Below, one piece after another: positions 16,448 through 24,298 of a stretch of DNA of 64,000 nucleotides. The stretch covers positions 372,001 through 436,000 of the forward strand of contig NZ_BONW01000016.1 in NCBI RefSeq assembly GCF_016862915.1, written 5' to 3'. This DNA comes from Plantactinospora endophytica. Lineage in GTDB: Bacteria > Actinomycetota > Actinomycetes > Mycobacteriales > Micromonosporaceae. The notes under the pieces were generated by a model. It did not search any database. It saw only the letters and a list, made by a program, of their open reading frames with translations, and was not told the DNA's origin. Position numbers and translations under genes: made by a program. Numbering within the stretch: position 1 is the first letter of the stretch; every line of letters starts with the position of its first letter.

Positions 16448-17662
16448 ATGCGCCGCAGACCCGTCCTGGCCCGCCTCGTGCGGGCCGCCCTCGTACCCCT
16501 CCTCGTCGCGGTGGGCGTACTCGCCGTCGCCGGGCCCGCCCGGGCCGCCACCTTCGGCCAGGTGACCGGCTTCGGCTCCAACCCCGGCAACCTCACCATG
16601 TACGCCTACCGGCCGGACAACCTGCCCGGCAACGCCGCCGCGGTGGTGCTGCTGCACGGGTGCGCGCAGAACGCCAACGGCTACTTCAGCAACTCCGGCT
16701 GGCGCAAGTACGCCGACCAGTGGGGATTCGCGCTGATCGTGCCGGAGCAGAAGTCTGCCAACAACTCGACCTCCTGCTTCAACTGGTTCGAGCCGGGTGA
16801 CACCGCGCGCGGCCAGGGCGAGGCGCTGTCGATCAAGCAGATGGTCGACCACGCCCGGAGCAGCTTCGGCATCGCCGCCAACCGGGTCTACGTGAGCGGG
16901 CTCTCCGCCGGCGGTGCCATGGCGGCGGCGATGTTGGCAACCTATCCGGACACCTTCGCCGCCGGCTCGATCGTCGCCGGCATCCCGTACCGCTGCGCCA
17001 CCAGCATGGTCAACGCGTTCAGTTGCATGAACCCGGGCGTCGACCGCAGCCCGGCCCAGTGGGGCGACCTGGTCCGGCAGGCGTACCCGGGCTACTCCGG
17101 CGCGCGGCCGAAGGTGGCGGTCTGGCACGGCACCGCCGACTACACGGTCGGCACGGCGAACGCGACGGAGTCCCGCGACCAGTGGACCAACGTGCTCGGG
17201 ATCTCGCAGACCCCCACCGGCACCTCGACGCTGCCCGGCACCACTCTGGAGACGTACGGCGCCGACCAGGTGCGCGTCTACCGGGTGACCGGGATGGGCC
17301 ACGGTACCCCGGTCGACCCGGGCTCCGGGGCCGAGCAGTGCGGCACCGCCGCCGCGTACTTCCTGGACACGATCTGCTCGGCGTACCGGGACGCGCTCTT
17401 CTTCGGCCTCGGCACCGGCAGCGACCCGGGCGACCCGGGCGACCCGGGTGATCCCGGCGACCCCGGCGATCCGGGTGACCCGGGCGAGGACCCGGTCTGC
17501 GTCACGGCGAGCAACTACGCGCACGTCCAGGCCGGCCGGGCCTACCAGTCCGGCGGCTACGCCTACGCGCTCGGCTCCGGTACCCGGATGGGTCTCTACA
17601 ACGTCTTCGCCACCACCACCCTCAAGCAGACCGGCCCGGCGCACTGGGTCGTCGGCTGCTGA
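16448..17662 (+). CDS. Secreted PHB-depolymerase-family esterase
   Basis: 404 residues. A signal peptide (residues 1-34, ending ARAA) precedes an alpha/beta-hydrolase of the PHB depolymerase/LpqC family: oxyanion HGCAQNANGY, nucleophile GLSAGGAMAAAM, acid in VWHGTADYTV, His in GMGHGTPVD. Such enzymes cut polyhydroxybutyrate, feruloyl or acetyl esters. A linker of seven Asp-Pro-Gly units (about residues 325-345) leads to a 65-residue C-terminal module starting VCVTASNYAHVQAGRAY, also seen as an attachment domain in polymer-degrading esterases. ATG 16448 has an ideal GGAGG five bases before it. Substrate is unproven. Confidence 0.85.
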   Translation: MRRRPVLARLVRAALVPLLVAVGVLAVAGPARAATFGQVTGFGSNPGNLTMYAYRPDNLPGNAAAVVLLHGCAQNANGYFSNSGWRKYADQWGFALIVPEQKSANNSTSCFNWFEPGDTARGQGEALSIKQMVDHARSSFGIAANRVYVSGLSAGGAMAAAMLATYPDTFAAGSIVAGIPYRCATSMVNAFSCMNPGVDRSPAQWGDLVRQAYPGYSGARPKVAVWHGTADYTVGTANATESRDQWTNVLGISQTPTGTSTLPGTTLETYGADQVRVYRVTGMGHGTPVDPGSGAEQCGTAAAYFLDTICSAYRDALFFGLGTGSDPGDPGDPGDPGDPGDPGDPGEDPVCVTASNYAHVQAGRAYQSGGYAYALGSGTRMGLYNVFATTTLKQTGPAHWVVGC

Positions 17663-17699
17663 CCGGCGGGCCGGCGCCGACCCCCTCGCGCGCCGGCCA

Positions 17700-17744
17700 C
17701 CCGGTGGCTCCGGCCGGGCCGAGTCGCCCGCCGGAGCCACCGGG
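17700..17744. terminator. Bidirectional terminator between esterase and VOC gene
   Basis: A perfect 14-bp stem (17700-17713 with 17731-17744, core CCGGTGGCTCCGG) and a 17-base loop lie between converging genes. Confidence 0.65.
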
Positions 17745-17790
17745 GCCGCCCGGCACCCGCCCGCTCAGGCTGATCGCTGCGCCCGACCGT

Positions 17791-18171
17791 TCAGGCTGAC
17801 CCGTCGGCGTCGGTCAGGTTCTGGGTCAGGTTGACCGGGTTGCCGTCCGGATCGCGCAGGTGGACCACCCGCTGGCCCCACGGCATGTCGTTCGGCGGGC
17901 CCAGCACCTGCCCGCCGAGCGGCGCCACCCGGTCCAGCAGGGCGTCCACGTCTGGCACGGCCACGCTGAGCAGGATCCGCGGCGACGCCGACAGATCCGC
18001 GTCGGCCTCGCTGACCAGCCCGAGCGTGGAGTCGCCCAACCGCAACTCCACGAAGAAGACCGGCCCGTCGGCCGGAAACTGGCGCACCTGCACCGCGCCG
18101 AGCAACTGCTGGTAGAAGACCAGCAGCCGGGACACGTCGGGCGTGATGACGATCGGCTGGACGGTTGTCAC
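17791..18171 (-). CDS. VOC-family (glyoxalase/bleomycin-resistance fold) protein
   Basis: 126 residues, GTG start. Paired beta-alpha-beta units of the vicinal oxygen chelate fold: ITPDVSRLLVFYQQLLGA at the N-terminus, GPVFFVELRLGD, LLSVAVPDVDALLDRV and the typical ending VVHLRDPDGNPVNLTQ. Members isomerise, cleave or bind small ligands and often confer resistance; this one cannot be assigned a substrate. It is in the same direction as the sigma factor gene, 69 bases downstream of it, and could be co-transcribed. Confidence 0.8.
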   Translation of the reverse strand: MTTVQPIVITPDVSRLLVFYQQLLGAVQVRQFPADGPVFFVELRLGDSTLGLVSEADADLSASPRILLSVAVPDVDALLDRVAPLGGQVLGPPNDMPWGQRVVHLRDPDGNPVNLTQNLTDADGSA

Positions 18172-18240
18172 GTCGGATTCCTTCGCTGTCGGCGTACCAG
18201 TGTCAGTGTCACCAAGAGGTACGGGCCGACGGGCCGGAAC

Positions 18241-19236
18241 TCATCGGTCGGCGGGCCGCACCTCGACCGGCGGGCCGAACAGGGACACCAGCCGGTCGGC
18301 GTCGAGGAAGATCGTGGAACCGGCCACCAGCCCAGCCCGCACGTCGAGCAGGACCAGCCCGAACGGCAGGTACCGGCCGTCGGGGCCCGGCCGGAGCTGC
18401 CAGAACGCCGGGGACCCGTTCGCCGCCACCGGTACGAGCCGGGCACCGACGCACGACGCGCCCGGATCCCGCAGCACCAGCCGGATCTGGTCCCGGCCCC
18501 GCAGCCACCACCGGAACGGCGGCATCGACATCGTGGCGTCCTCGTGCAGCAACGCCACCAGCGCCTCGACGTCGTGCCGCTCGAACGCGGCGCAGTACCG
18601 GGCGAGCAGATCGCGCTGGGCGGGATCCGCCGGCCGCAGCGCCTCCCCGGGGGTCCGCTCGACTCCGCGCAGCGTCGCCCTCGCCCGCTGCAACGCGCTG
18701 GTCACCGACGCGGTCGTGGTCTCCAGCAGTTGGGCGACCTCCTCGGCCCGCCAACACAGCACGTCCCGCAGGATGAGTACCGCCCGCTGCCGGGGCGGCA
18801 GGTGCTGCAACGCGGCGACGAACGCCAGCCGGATCGTCTCCCGGCGTACCGCCATCTCCTGCGGGTCGCCGTGCGGAGGGAGTACCACGCCGTCCGGGAT
18901 CGGCTGGACGAAGAACTGCTCCCCCGCCGGAGCACCGATGCCCGGCCCGTCGGCGGCGGGACCCAGGTCGACGGCGAGCGCCCGGCGCTGCGCGCTGCGC
19001 AGCATGTCGAGGCAGATGTTCGTCGCGATGCGGTAGAGCCAGGTCCGCAGGGAGCCGCGCCGCTCGTCGTACCGGTCGAACGACCGCCAGGCGCGTACCA
19101 GCGTCTCCTGCACGGCGTCCTCGGCCTCGAACCCGGAGCCGAGCATCCGGTAGCAGTAACCGGTCAACTCGGTCCGGAACGGCTCCAGCCGGGACATCTC
19201 CCCGCCCGGCCGGTACCGCTGCGCCGTCGTCTCCAC
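18241..19236 (-). CDS. ECF sigma factor with C-terminal SnoaL-like domain
   Basis: 331 residues. Sigma-70 region 2 (YCYRMLGSGFEAEDAVQETL, then LRTWLYRIATNICLDML) and region 4 (LPPRQRAVLILRDVLCW, then VAQLLETTTASVTSALQRA) are followed by about 110 residues resembling a SnoaL/NTF2 domain (LARYCAAFERHDVEALVALL). This is the layout of SigJ/SigG-like ECF sigmas, in which the C-terminal domain controls activity in place of an anti-sigma factor. GTG 19236 is chosen tentatively; ATG 19197 is also possible. The promoter side contains simple-sequence repeats shared with the divergent maleylpyruvate-isomerase-family gene. Confidence 0.85.
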   Translation of the reverse strand: METTAQRYRPGGEMSRLEPFRTELTGYCYRMLGSGFEAEDAVQETLVRAWRSFDRYDERRGSLRTWLYRIATNICLDMLRSAQRRALAVDLGPAADGPGIGAPAGEQFFVQPIPDGVVLPPHGDPQEMAVRRETIRLAFVAALQHLPPRQRAVLILRDVLCWRAEEVAQLLETTTASVTSALQRARATLRGVERTPGEALRPADPAQRDLLARYCAAFERHDVEALVALLHEDATMSMPPFRWWLRGRDQIRLVLRDPGASCVGARLVPVAANGSPAFWQLRPGPDGRYLPFGLVLLDVRAGLVAGSTIFLDADRLVSLFGPPVEVRPADR

Positions 19237-19276
19237 CGCCCGACCATACCCAGCCGCCCCGACCAGCACCGTTGCC

Positions 19277-19342
19277 GCCGAGGCCGAGGCCGAGGCCGAG
19301 GCCGAGGACGGACGGACGGACGGACGGACCGACCGACCGACC
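19277..19342. repeat. Simple-sequence repeats in a divergent promoter region
   Basis: Five GCCGAG hexamers (19277-19306) run directly into five GACG tetramers (19307-19326) and four GACC tetramers (19327-19342). They lie between the sigma factor and the divergent gene at 19420. Arrays of this kind can change length by strand slippage. Confidence 0.9.
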
Positions 19343-19419
19343 GATGAGTTTCGGGCGCCCGCCCCGTACCACCCGAGGAGCCCTGTGAGAGGGCCGGTGG
19401 AACCAGACAGGAGAAGAGC

Positions 19420-20055
19420 ATGAGTGAAGATCGTTTACGGGCCGAGGTACGGGCGGAACGCCAGGAGCAGGCGGACCTGCTCGCCGGGCTCGAACCCGGG
19501 CAGTGGGACGCGGCCACGCTCTGCGCCGGCTGGCGGGTACGCGAGGTCGTCGCACACACCACGCTGCCGTTCCGCGCCTCGCTCGGGAGTACTCTGCGGG
19601 ACCTGCTCAGGGCGCGGGGGAACGTCAACCGGATGGCCGACCGGCGTGCCCGGCGCGACGCCGCCGAACTGTCCTCGGGACAACTCCTCGCGTCGTTGCG
19701 CGACAACATCGCGCACCCGTGGACGCCACCGGGCGGCGGGGTGCACGGCGCACTGTCGCACGACGTGATCCACGGACTCGACATCACCGTGGGGCTGGGG
19801 CTGGACCGTCGGGTACCACCGGACCGGGTCGGCCTGGTGGTGTCCAGAATCCGGCCCAGGCAGGCCGCGTACTTCGGGGTGGACCTCACCGGGGTCGCGC
19901 TGCACGCCACCGACCTCGACTGGCAGTACGGCACCGGTAGCCCGCTCCGGGGCCTCGCCCAGGACCTGTTGCTCGTGCTCTGCGGCCGTCGGCTGCCACC
20001 CGGTCGACTCGACGGCGAGGCGGCGGCACGGTTCTCCGGCCGACCCGTGCACTGA
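19420..20055 (+). CDS. Maleylpyruvate isomerase/DinB-family, mycothiol-dependent-type protein
   Basis: 211 residues, ATG start with AGGAG six bases upstream. The N-terminal four-helix DinB-like bundle shows the family pattern WDAATLCAGWRVREVVAHT, with a metal-type His, then VHGALSHDVIHGLDITVGLG with further candidate His/Asp ligands; the C-terminus is an SCP2-like tail. Known members use mycothiol to isomerise maleylpyruvate or act as thiol-transferases. The partner gentisate dioxygenase lies 3.4 kb away in the other direction, so a pathway link is only inferred. Codon 6 (19435-19437) is TTA, very rare in this genome type and read by the bldA tRNA. Confidence 0.75.
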   Translation: MSEDRLRAEVRAERQEQADLLAGLEPGQWDAATLCAGWRVREVVAHTTLPFRASLGSTLRDLLRARGNVNRMADRRARRDAAELSSGQLLASLRDNIAHPWTPPGGGVHGALSHDVIHGLDITVGLGLDRRVPPDRVGLVVSRIRPRQAAYFGVDLTGVALHATDLDWQYGTGSPLRGLAQDLLLVLCGRRLPPGRLDGEAAARFSGRPVH

Positions 20056-20186
20056 ACCGCGCCGCCGCATCGCCGACCAGGGCCACGCGCACGGAATTGG
20101 CCCGGCCGAACGCCCGCCGACCGTCGATAGCATCGTGCCCCGTCGGCGCGTAGACCGTCGCCGGCCGTACCCGACCAGGAGGACCC

Positions 20187-20879
20187 GTGCGCGACGCCTT
20201 CGCCGAGTTGACCACGCCGCTGGTGGCGGACGCCTGCGTACGCCTCGGTGTGCCGCTGCGGATCGCGCCGCCGGGCATCGCCGCGGTCGTACCCGGGCAG
20301 CGGCTCGCCGGACGGGTCCTGCCGGCCCGGCACTACGGCAGCGTGGACGTGTTCCTGGAGGCGCTGGACGGTGCCGACCCGGGCGACGTCCTGGTCGTCG
20401 ACAACGGTGGCCGCACCGACGAGGCGTGTGTCGGCGACCTGATCGTGCTGGAGTCCCGGGCGGCCGGGCTGGCCGGTCTGGTGGTGTGGGGCCTGCACCG
20501 GGACACGCCGGAACTGGTCGAGATCGGCCTCCCGGTGCTCAGCTACGGCAGCTACCCACCCGGCCCGGTACGCCTCGACGAGCGGGAGCCGGCGGCGCTG
20601 GTCAGCGCACGGTTCGGCCCGCACCTGGTCGGTACGGCGGACGTCGTCTTCGCCGACGACGACGGCGCGCTGTTCGTCGCCGCCGAGGCGACCGGAGAGG
20701 TGCTGGCGACCGCACACCGGATCCGGCGGACCGAGCGTGACCAGGCCGACCGGATCCGTGCCGGGGAGACGCTGCGCGAACAGACGGGCTTCGCGGACTA
20801 CCTGCTCCGGCGCGCCGCCGACCCGGCGTACAGCTTCCGCCGGCACCTGCGCCGGACCGGTGGCGCCATCGAGGAGTGA
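20187..20879 (+). CDS. RraA-family protein (4-hydroxy-4-methyl-2-oxoglutarate aldolase-like)
   Basis: 230 residues, GTG start with AGGAGG four bases upstream. The RraA fold is visible: TPLVADACVRLGVPLR at the N-terminus, GDVLVVDNGGRTDEACVGDL, then GLAGLVVWGLHRDTPEL, which supplies the G-x-x-R-D signature whose Arg and Asp bind pyruvate and metal. Family enzymes cleave 4-hydroxy-4-methyl-2-oxoglutarate or oxaloacetate in aromatic-ring breakdown; others bind RNase E. It follows the isomerase-family gene by 131 bases in the same direction. Placement near gentisate genes favours a catabolic role. Confidence 0.75.
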   Translation: MRDAFAELTTPLVADACVRLGVPLRIAPPGIAAVVPGQRLAGRVLPARHYGSVDVFLEALDGADPGDVLVVDNGGRTDEACVGDLIVLESRAAGLAGLVVWGLHRDTPELVEIGLPVLSYGSYPPGPVRLDEREPAALVSARFGPHLVGTADVVFADDDGALFVAAEATGEVLATAHRIRRTERDQADRIRAGETLREQTGFADYLLRRAADPAYSFRRHLRRTGGAIEE

Positions 20880-20937
20880 CCGCCCTGCCACGTCCCGGCA
20901 CCGGTCGGACCGGAGCGGGACGGGGCGGGACGGAGGA

Positions 20938-23900
20938 TCAGGACGGCTGGTCGAGGCTGGCCAACTGGTTCCGGGACTCGGCCACCTCCGGCACCCCGAG
21001 CATCCGGTAGAGCGCGTTGGCGGAACTCCAGTGCGTTACCGCCCGTCCGGTGTCGCCGCCCGTCTGGTACGCCCGGGCCAGCCCGGCGTGCGCGCGGGCC
21101 TGCTCGTAGGCGTCCCCGATCTCGGTGGCCAGGCTCAGCGCGGTGGCGTGCTGTGTCCGGGCCGGGGCGAGCCGGCCGAGCAGGTGCAGGGCCTCGCCCA
21201 GACTGTTCGTCGACGACGCCTCGCCGGCCCGTTCACCGACCCGGCGCAGCAGGGTGAGCGCCTGCTCGACGAGATCGAGCGCGGACGTGTGCTCGCCCTG
21301 CCGCAGGCGTACCCGGCCGAGGCCGTCCAGCGCGAGCGCCTTGCCGGCCTGGTCGCCGACGGCCTCGAAGAGTGCGAGCGCCCGGCGGTGCCGGCCGGCG
21401 GCGGTGAGCAGCCGTCCACCGCGCAGGTGCAGGTCGCCGAGACTGGTCAGCGCGTACGCCTCACCGGTCGCGTCGGCGATCCGCCGGCAGAGCAGCGTGG
21501 CGGTACGCAGGTGCACTCCCGCCTCGCGGTAGTTGCCCTGCCGCAGCAGTACGTGCCCGAGGTTGCCGCCGGCCCGTGCCTCGCTGGCCGGGTCACCGAC
21601 CCGCCGACACAGCAACAGGGCGGCCCGCAGCGCCTCGGCGGCCTCGTCGTACCGGCCCTGGCGTTGCTGGACGTGACCGAGGTTGCCCAGCGCCCGGGCC
21701 TCCCCGGCACTGTCGCCGTTCTCCCGGCTGAGCGCCACCGCGTCCCGCAGCCGCGCGATGGACGGCGCGTAACGGCCCTGCTGGGCGTACATCACGGCGA
21801 GCCCGGTCAGCAGGTGTGCCTCGGTGACCCGGTCACCCGCCGCCCGGGCCGCCGCCAGGGCGTGCTCGTGCATCCGTTCGGCCTCGACGAAGTAGCCGCC
21901 GCTCTCCAGGTACCGCAGCAGGGTCAGGGTGAGCCGTACCGCGTGCGACGGCCGGCCGCGTTCGGCGGCCCGGACCACCGTGGCCACCAGGGTCGGCCGC
22001 TCGGCGTCCAGCCACTCCCGGGCGGCCTGCGCGTCCGGCATCGGCGGTGGCGGGACCGCTGCCCGGCCGGCCCGTGGCCGGCGGTGCCGTTCCGCCGGGT
22101 ACAGCGTGTCGATGGCCGCCGTCGCGGCGGAGATCTCGTAGTCGAAGAGCCGGTCCAGGGCGGCGTCGGCCTCCGGTGCGGGCTCGTCGGCCGCCGAGCG
22201 TTCGGCCGCGTACGCGCGGAGCAGGTCGTGGAAGGTGTACCGGTGGTCGCCCGCCGGCTGCACCAGGTTCGCCCGGGCGAGCGTGTCGAGCAGTTGTCGG
22301 GCCGGCTCCGGTTCGGTGTCGAACAGCGCCGCGGCGGCGTACCGGTCGATGTCCGGTCCGGGATGTGGCCCCAGCATCCGGAAGGCCCGTGCCGCGGCGG
22401 CCGGCAGTTGCTGGTAGGACCAGGAGAGTACGGCCCGTACCCCGGTGCGCGGATCGCCACCGGCGTCGAGCAGCCGCAGCCGGTGCTGCTGGTCGGCCAG
22501 TTCGGCGACGAGTACCGCCAGTGGGGCGGTGGGGCGGGTGAGCACGAGTTCGGCGGCGACCCGCAGGGCCAGCGGCAGGTGGGCGCAGCGTTCGGCGAGC
22601 GCGGCGGCGGCGCTGGACTCGTGGGTGACCCGGTCGCCGAGGGTGCGCCAGAGCAGCTCGACCGCGTCGGCGCTGGACAGCAGCCCGAGTTCGATCCGTT
22701 CGGCGCCGTCCCGGGCGACCAGCCCGGCGAGGGTGTCCCGGCTGGTGACCAGTACCGCGCAGGAGGCGGTACCTGGCAGCAGCGGGCGGGCCTGTTCCAC
22801 CGAGGCGGCGTTGTCCAGCACGATCAGCATCCGCCGGCCGTCCAGCTCGCTGCGGTACCGGGCCGCGCACTCGTCCAGCTCGAACGGCACCTCGGTACCG
22901 GGCACGCCGAGGGCGCGGAGGAATCCGCCCAGCGCCTCCTGCGGCGGCATCGGCCGGTCGACGTCGTAGCCGCGCAGGTTCACGTAGAGCTGCCCGTCGG
23001 GGAAGAGGTGCCGGGCCCGGTGTCCCCAGCGCAGCGCGAGGGCGGTCTTGCCGACCCCGGCGGTGCCGGCCAGTACGACCGTGGGGACGGTCGACCGTCT
23101 CGGCCGCCCGTCCTCGCCCGAGCGCAGCAGCATCCGGTCCATCCCGGACAGCTCGGCCGAGCGGCCGACGAACCCGGGTACGTCGGCGGGCAGTTGCGCG
23201 GGAGCGGCCGGTGGATCGTCGTCCGGGCCGGAGCGGGCAGCGGCCGGCGCGACCGGTACCACCGTCGCGGGTCCGGCGGTCTGCAACGCGGCCCGGTAGG
23301 CGGCGGTGAGTTCGGGGCCCGGTTCGACTCCCAGCTCCTCGACGAGCCGGCGCCGGGCGTCACGGAAGACGGCGACCGCCCGGTCCCGCCGGCCGAGCGC
23401 GTGGTAGGCCCGGATCAGCAGCCCTTGCGCGGTCTCGTCGAGCAGGCTGCTGCCGGCCACCTCCTCCAGCGCCGGCAGTACGTCGGCCGTCCGACCGATA
23501 GCGATCATGGCTTCGCCGTACCTGCGCACGGCCGCCCGGCGCTCCTCGACCAGCGCGACCACCTTCGGATGCCCGGCCAGCGACGGTACGTCGACCAGCG
23601 GCGCGGCCCGCCACAGCGCGAGGGCCCGTTGCCACAGCCGGACCGAGCCGGCCAGGTCGTCCCGGCGGTGCGCCTCGGCCGCCGCGCTGGCGAGTTCACG
23701 GAACAGACACAGGTCGACGTTGCGCGCGGGTATGCCGACGGCGTACCCGTCGCCGACCCGGGGCAGGACGACGCTGGCGGTGTGCGTACGGCGGTCGGGT
23801 TCGAGGAGTCGGCGGAGGTTCTTGACGTGCGTCTGGATCACGTTGGTGGCGGTCGTCGGCGCCCGGTCGTCGTCCCAGAGCGCGTCGATGATCTCCGCTC

Positions 23901-24093
23901 GGGGCATCGGTCGGCCGGCGGCCAGTGCCAGCAGGCCGAGTACGGCCCGTTGACCGGGTGAGGAGAAGGCGATCTGGTGCTCGCCGCGCCAGGCCCGGAC
24001 GGAGCCGAGGATCTCCACCCGTACCGTCTCGACGCCGTCGCTCCAGTCACCGAAAGCGCTGACGCCAGAAGCGCTTTCGCGAGCTACGACCAT
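20938..24093 (-). CDS. SARP/AfsR-type regulator with NB-ARC ATPase and TPR repeats
   Basis: About 1051 residues. Order: an OmpR-like winged helix (VEILGSVRAW, then RAVLGLLALAAGRPMPRAEI), a BTAD domain with VDLCLFRELASAAAEAHRRD, an NB-ARC ATPase with P-loop LAGTAGVGKTALAL and Walker B MLIVLDNAASVEQARPLL, and a long C-terminal TPR array (about residues 720-1040) with repeats such as GNLGHVLLRQGNY. AfsR-type proteins activate secondary metabolism or secreted-enzyme genes, with the ATPase-TPR half sensing a signal. ATG 24093 is given, but GTG 24018 starts right at the fold, and a LacI-like operator pair lies between the two starts, so the shorter protein may be real. Confidence 0.85.
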   Translation of the reverse strand: MVVARESASGVSAFGDWSDGVETVRVEILGSVRAWRGEHQIAFSSPGQRAVLGLLALAAGRPMPRAEIIDALWDDDRAPTTATNVIQTHVKNLRRLLEPDRRTHTASVVLPRVGDGYAVGIPARNVDLCLFRELASAAAEAHRRDDLAGSVRLWQRALALWRAAPLVDVPSLAGHPKVVALVEERRAAVRRYGEAMIAIGRTADVLPALEEVAGSSLLDETAQGLLIRAYHALGRRDRAVAVFRDARRRLVEELGVEPGPELTAAYRAALQTAGPATVVPVAPAAARSGPDDDPPAAPAQLPADVPGFVGRSAELSGMDRMLLRSGEDGRPRRSTVPTVVLAGTAGVGKTALALRWGHRARHLFPDGQLYVNLRGYDVDRPMPPQEALGGFLRALGVPGTEVPFELDECAARYRSELDGRRMLIVLDNAASVEQARPLLPGTASCAVLVTSRDTLAGLVARDGAERIELGLLSSADAVELLWRTLGDRVTHESSAAAALAERCAHLPLALRVAAELVLTRPTAPLAVLVAELADQQHRLRLLDAGGDPRTGVRAVLSWSYQQLPAAAARAFRMLGPHPGPDIDRYAAAALFDTEPEPARQLLDTLARANLVQPAGDHRYTFHDLLRAYAAERSAADEPAPEADAALDRLFDYEISAATAAIDTLYPAERHRRPRAGRAAVPPPPMPDAQAAREWLDAERPTLVATVVRAAERGRPSHAVRLTLTLLRYLESGGYFVEAERMHEHALAAARAAGDRVTEAHLLTGLAVMYAQQGRYAPSIARLRDAVALSRENGDSAGEARALGNLGHVQQRQGRYDEAAEALRAALLLCRRVGDPASEARAGGNLGHVLLRQGNYREAGVHLRTATLLCRRIADATGEAYALTSLGDLHLRGGRLLTAAGRHRRALALFEAVGDQAGKALALDGLGRVRLRQGEHTSALDLVEQALTLLRRVGERAGEASSTNSLGEALHLLGRLAPARTQHATALSLATEIGDAYEQARAHAGLARAYQTGGDTGRAVTHWSSANALYRMLGVPEVAESRNQLASLDQPS
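24051..24079. promoter_or_regulatory. LacI-type inverted repeat at the 5' end of the SARP gene
   Basis: CGAAAGCGCT (24051-24060) and AGCGCTTTCG (24070-24079) form a perfect 10+10 bp inverted repeat with a 9-base spacer. The same 10-base half-sites occur beside the LacI gene at 42520-42545. It lies within or just before the SARP coding start. Confidence 0.5.
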
Positions 24094-24298
24094 GCCGCCC
24101 CCATGCCTAACAGGGTGGCCCGCGCCGGATTGCGAAACAAGGGCCGGATGACCGGTAGCGGTCATCCGACATTTGGCCCGCCGGGGCCTCCGACGCCGAG
24201 GCCGGGGCTGCGGAGTGGCCGGTCCGCCGTACCGGCCATCCGATGTTCAGCGGTAGAGGTGTACTGCGTCGGTCAGCGTTGCCCGTGTACTCCCTCGG

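Noticed and set aside
20737-23961. A 1074-codon open frame on the + strand opposite the SARP gene.
   Set aside because: The minus strand encodes an unmistakable SARP/NB-ARC/TPR protein; the opposite frame has shadow composition and no domain.
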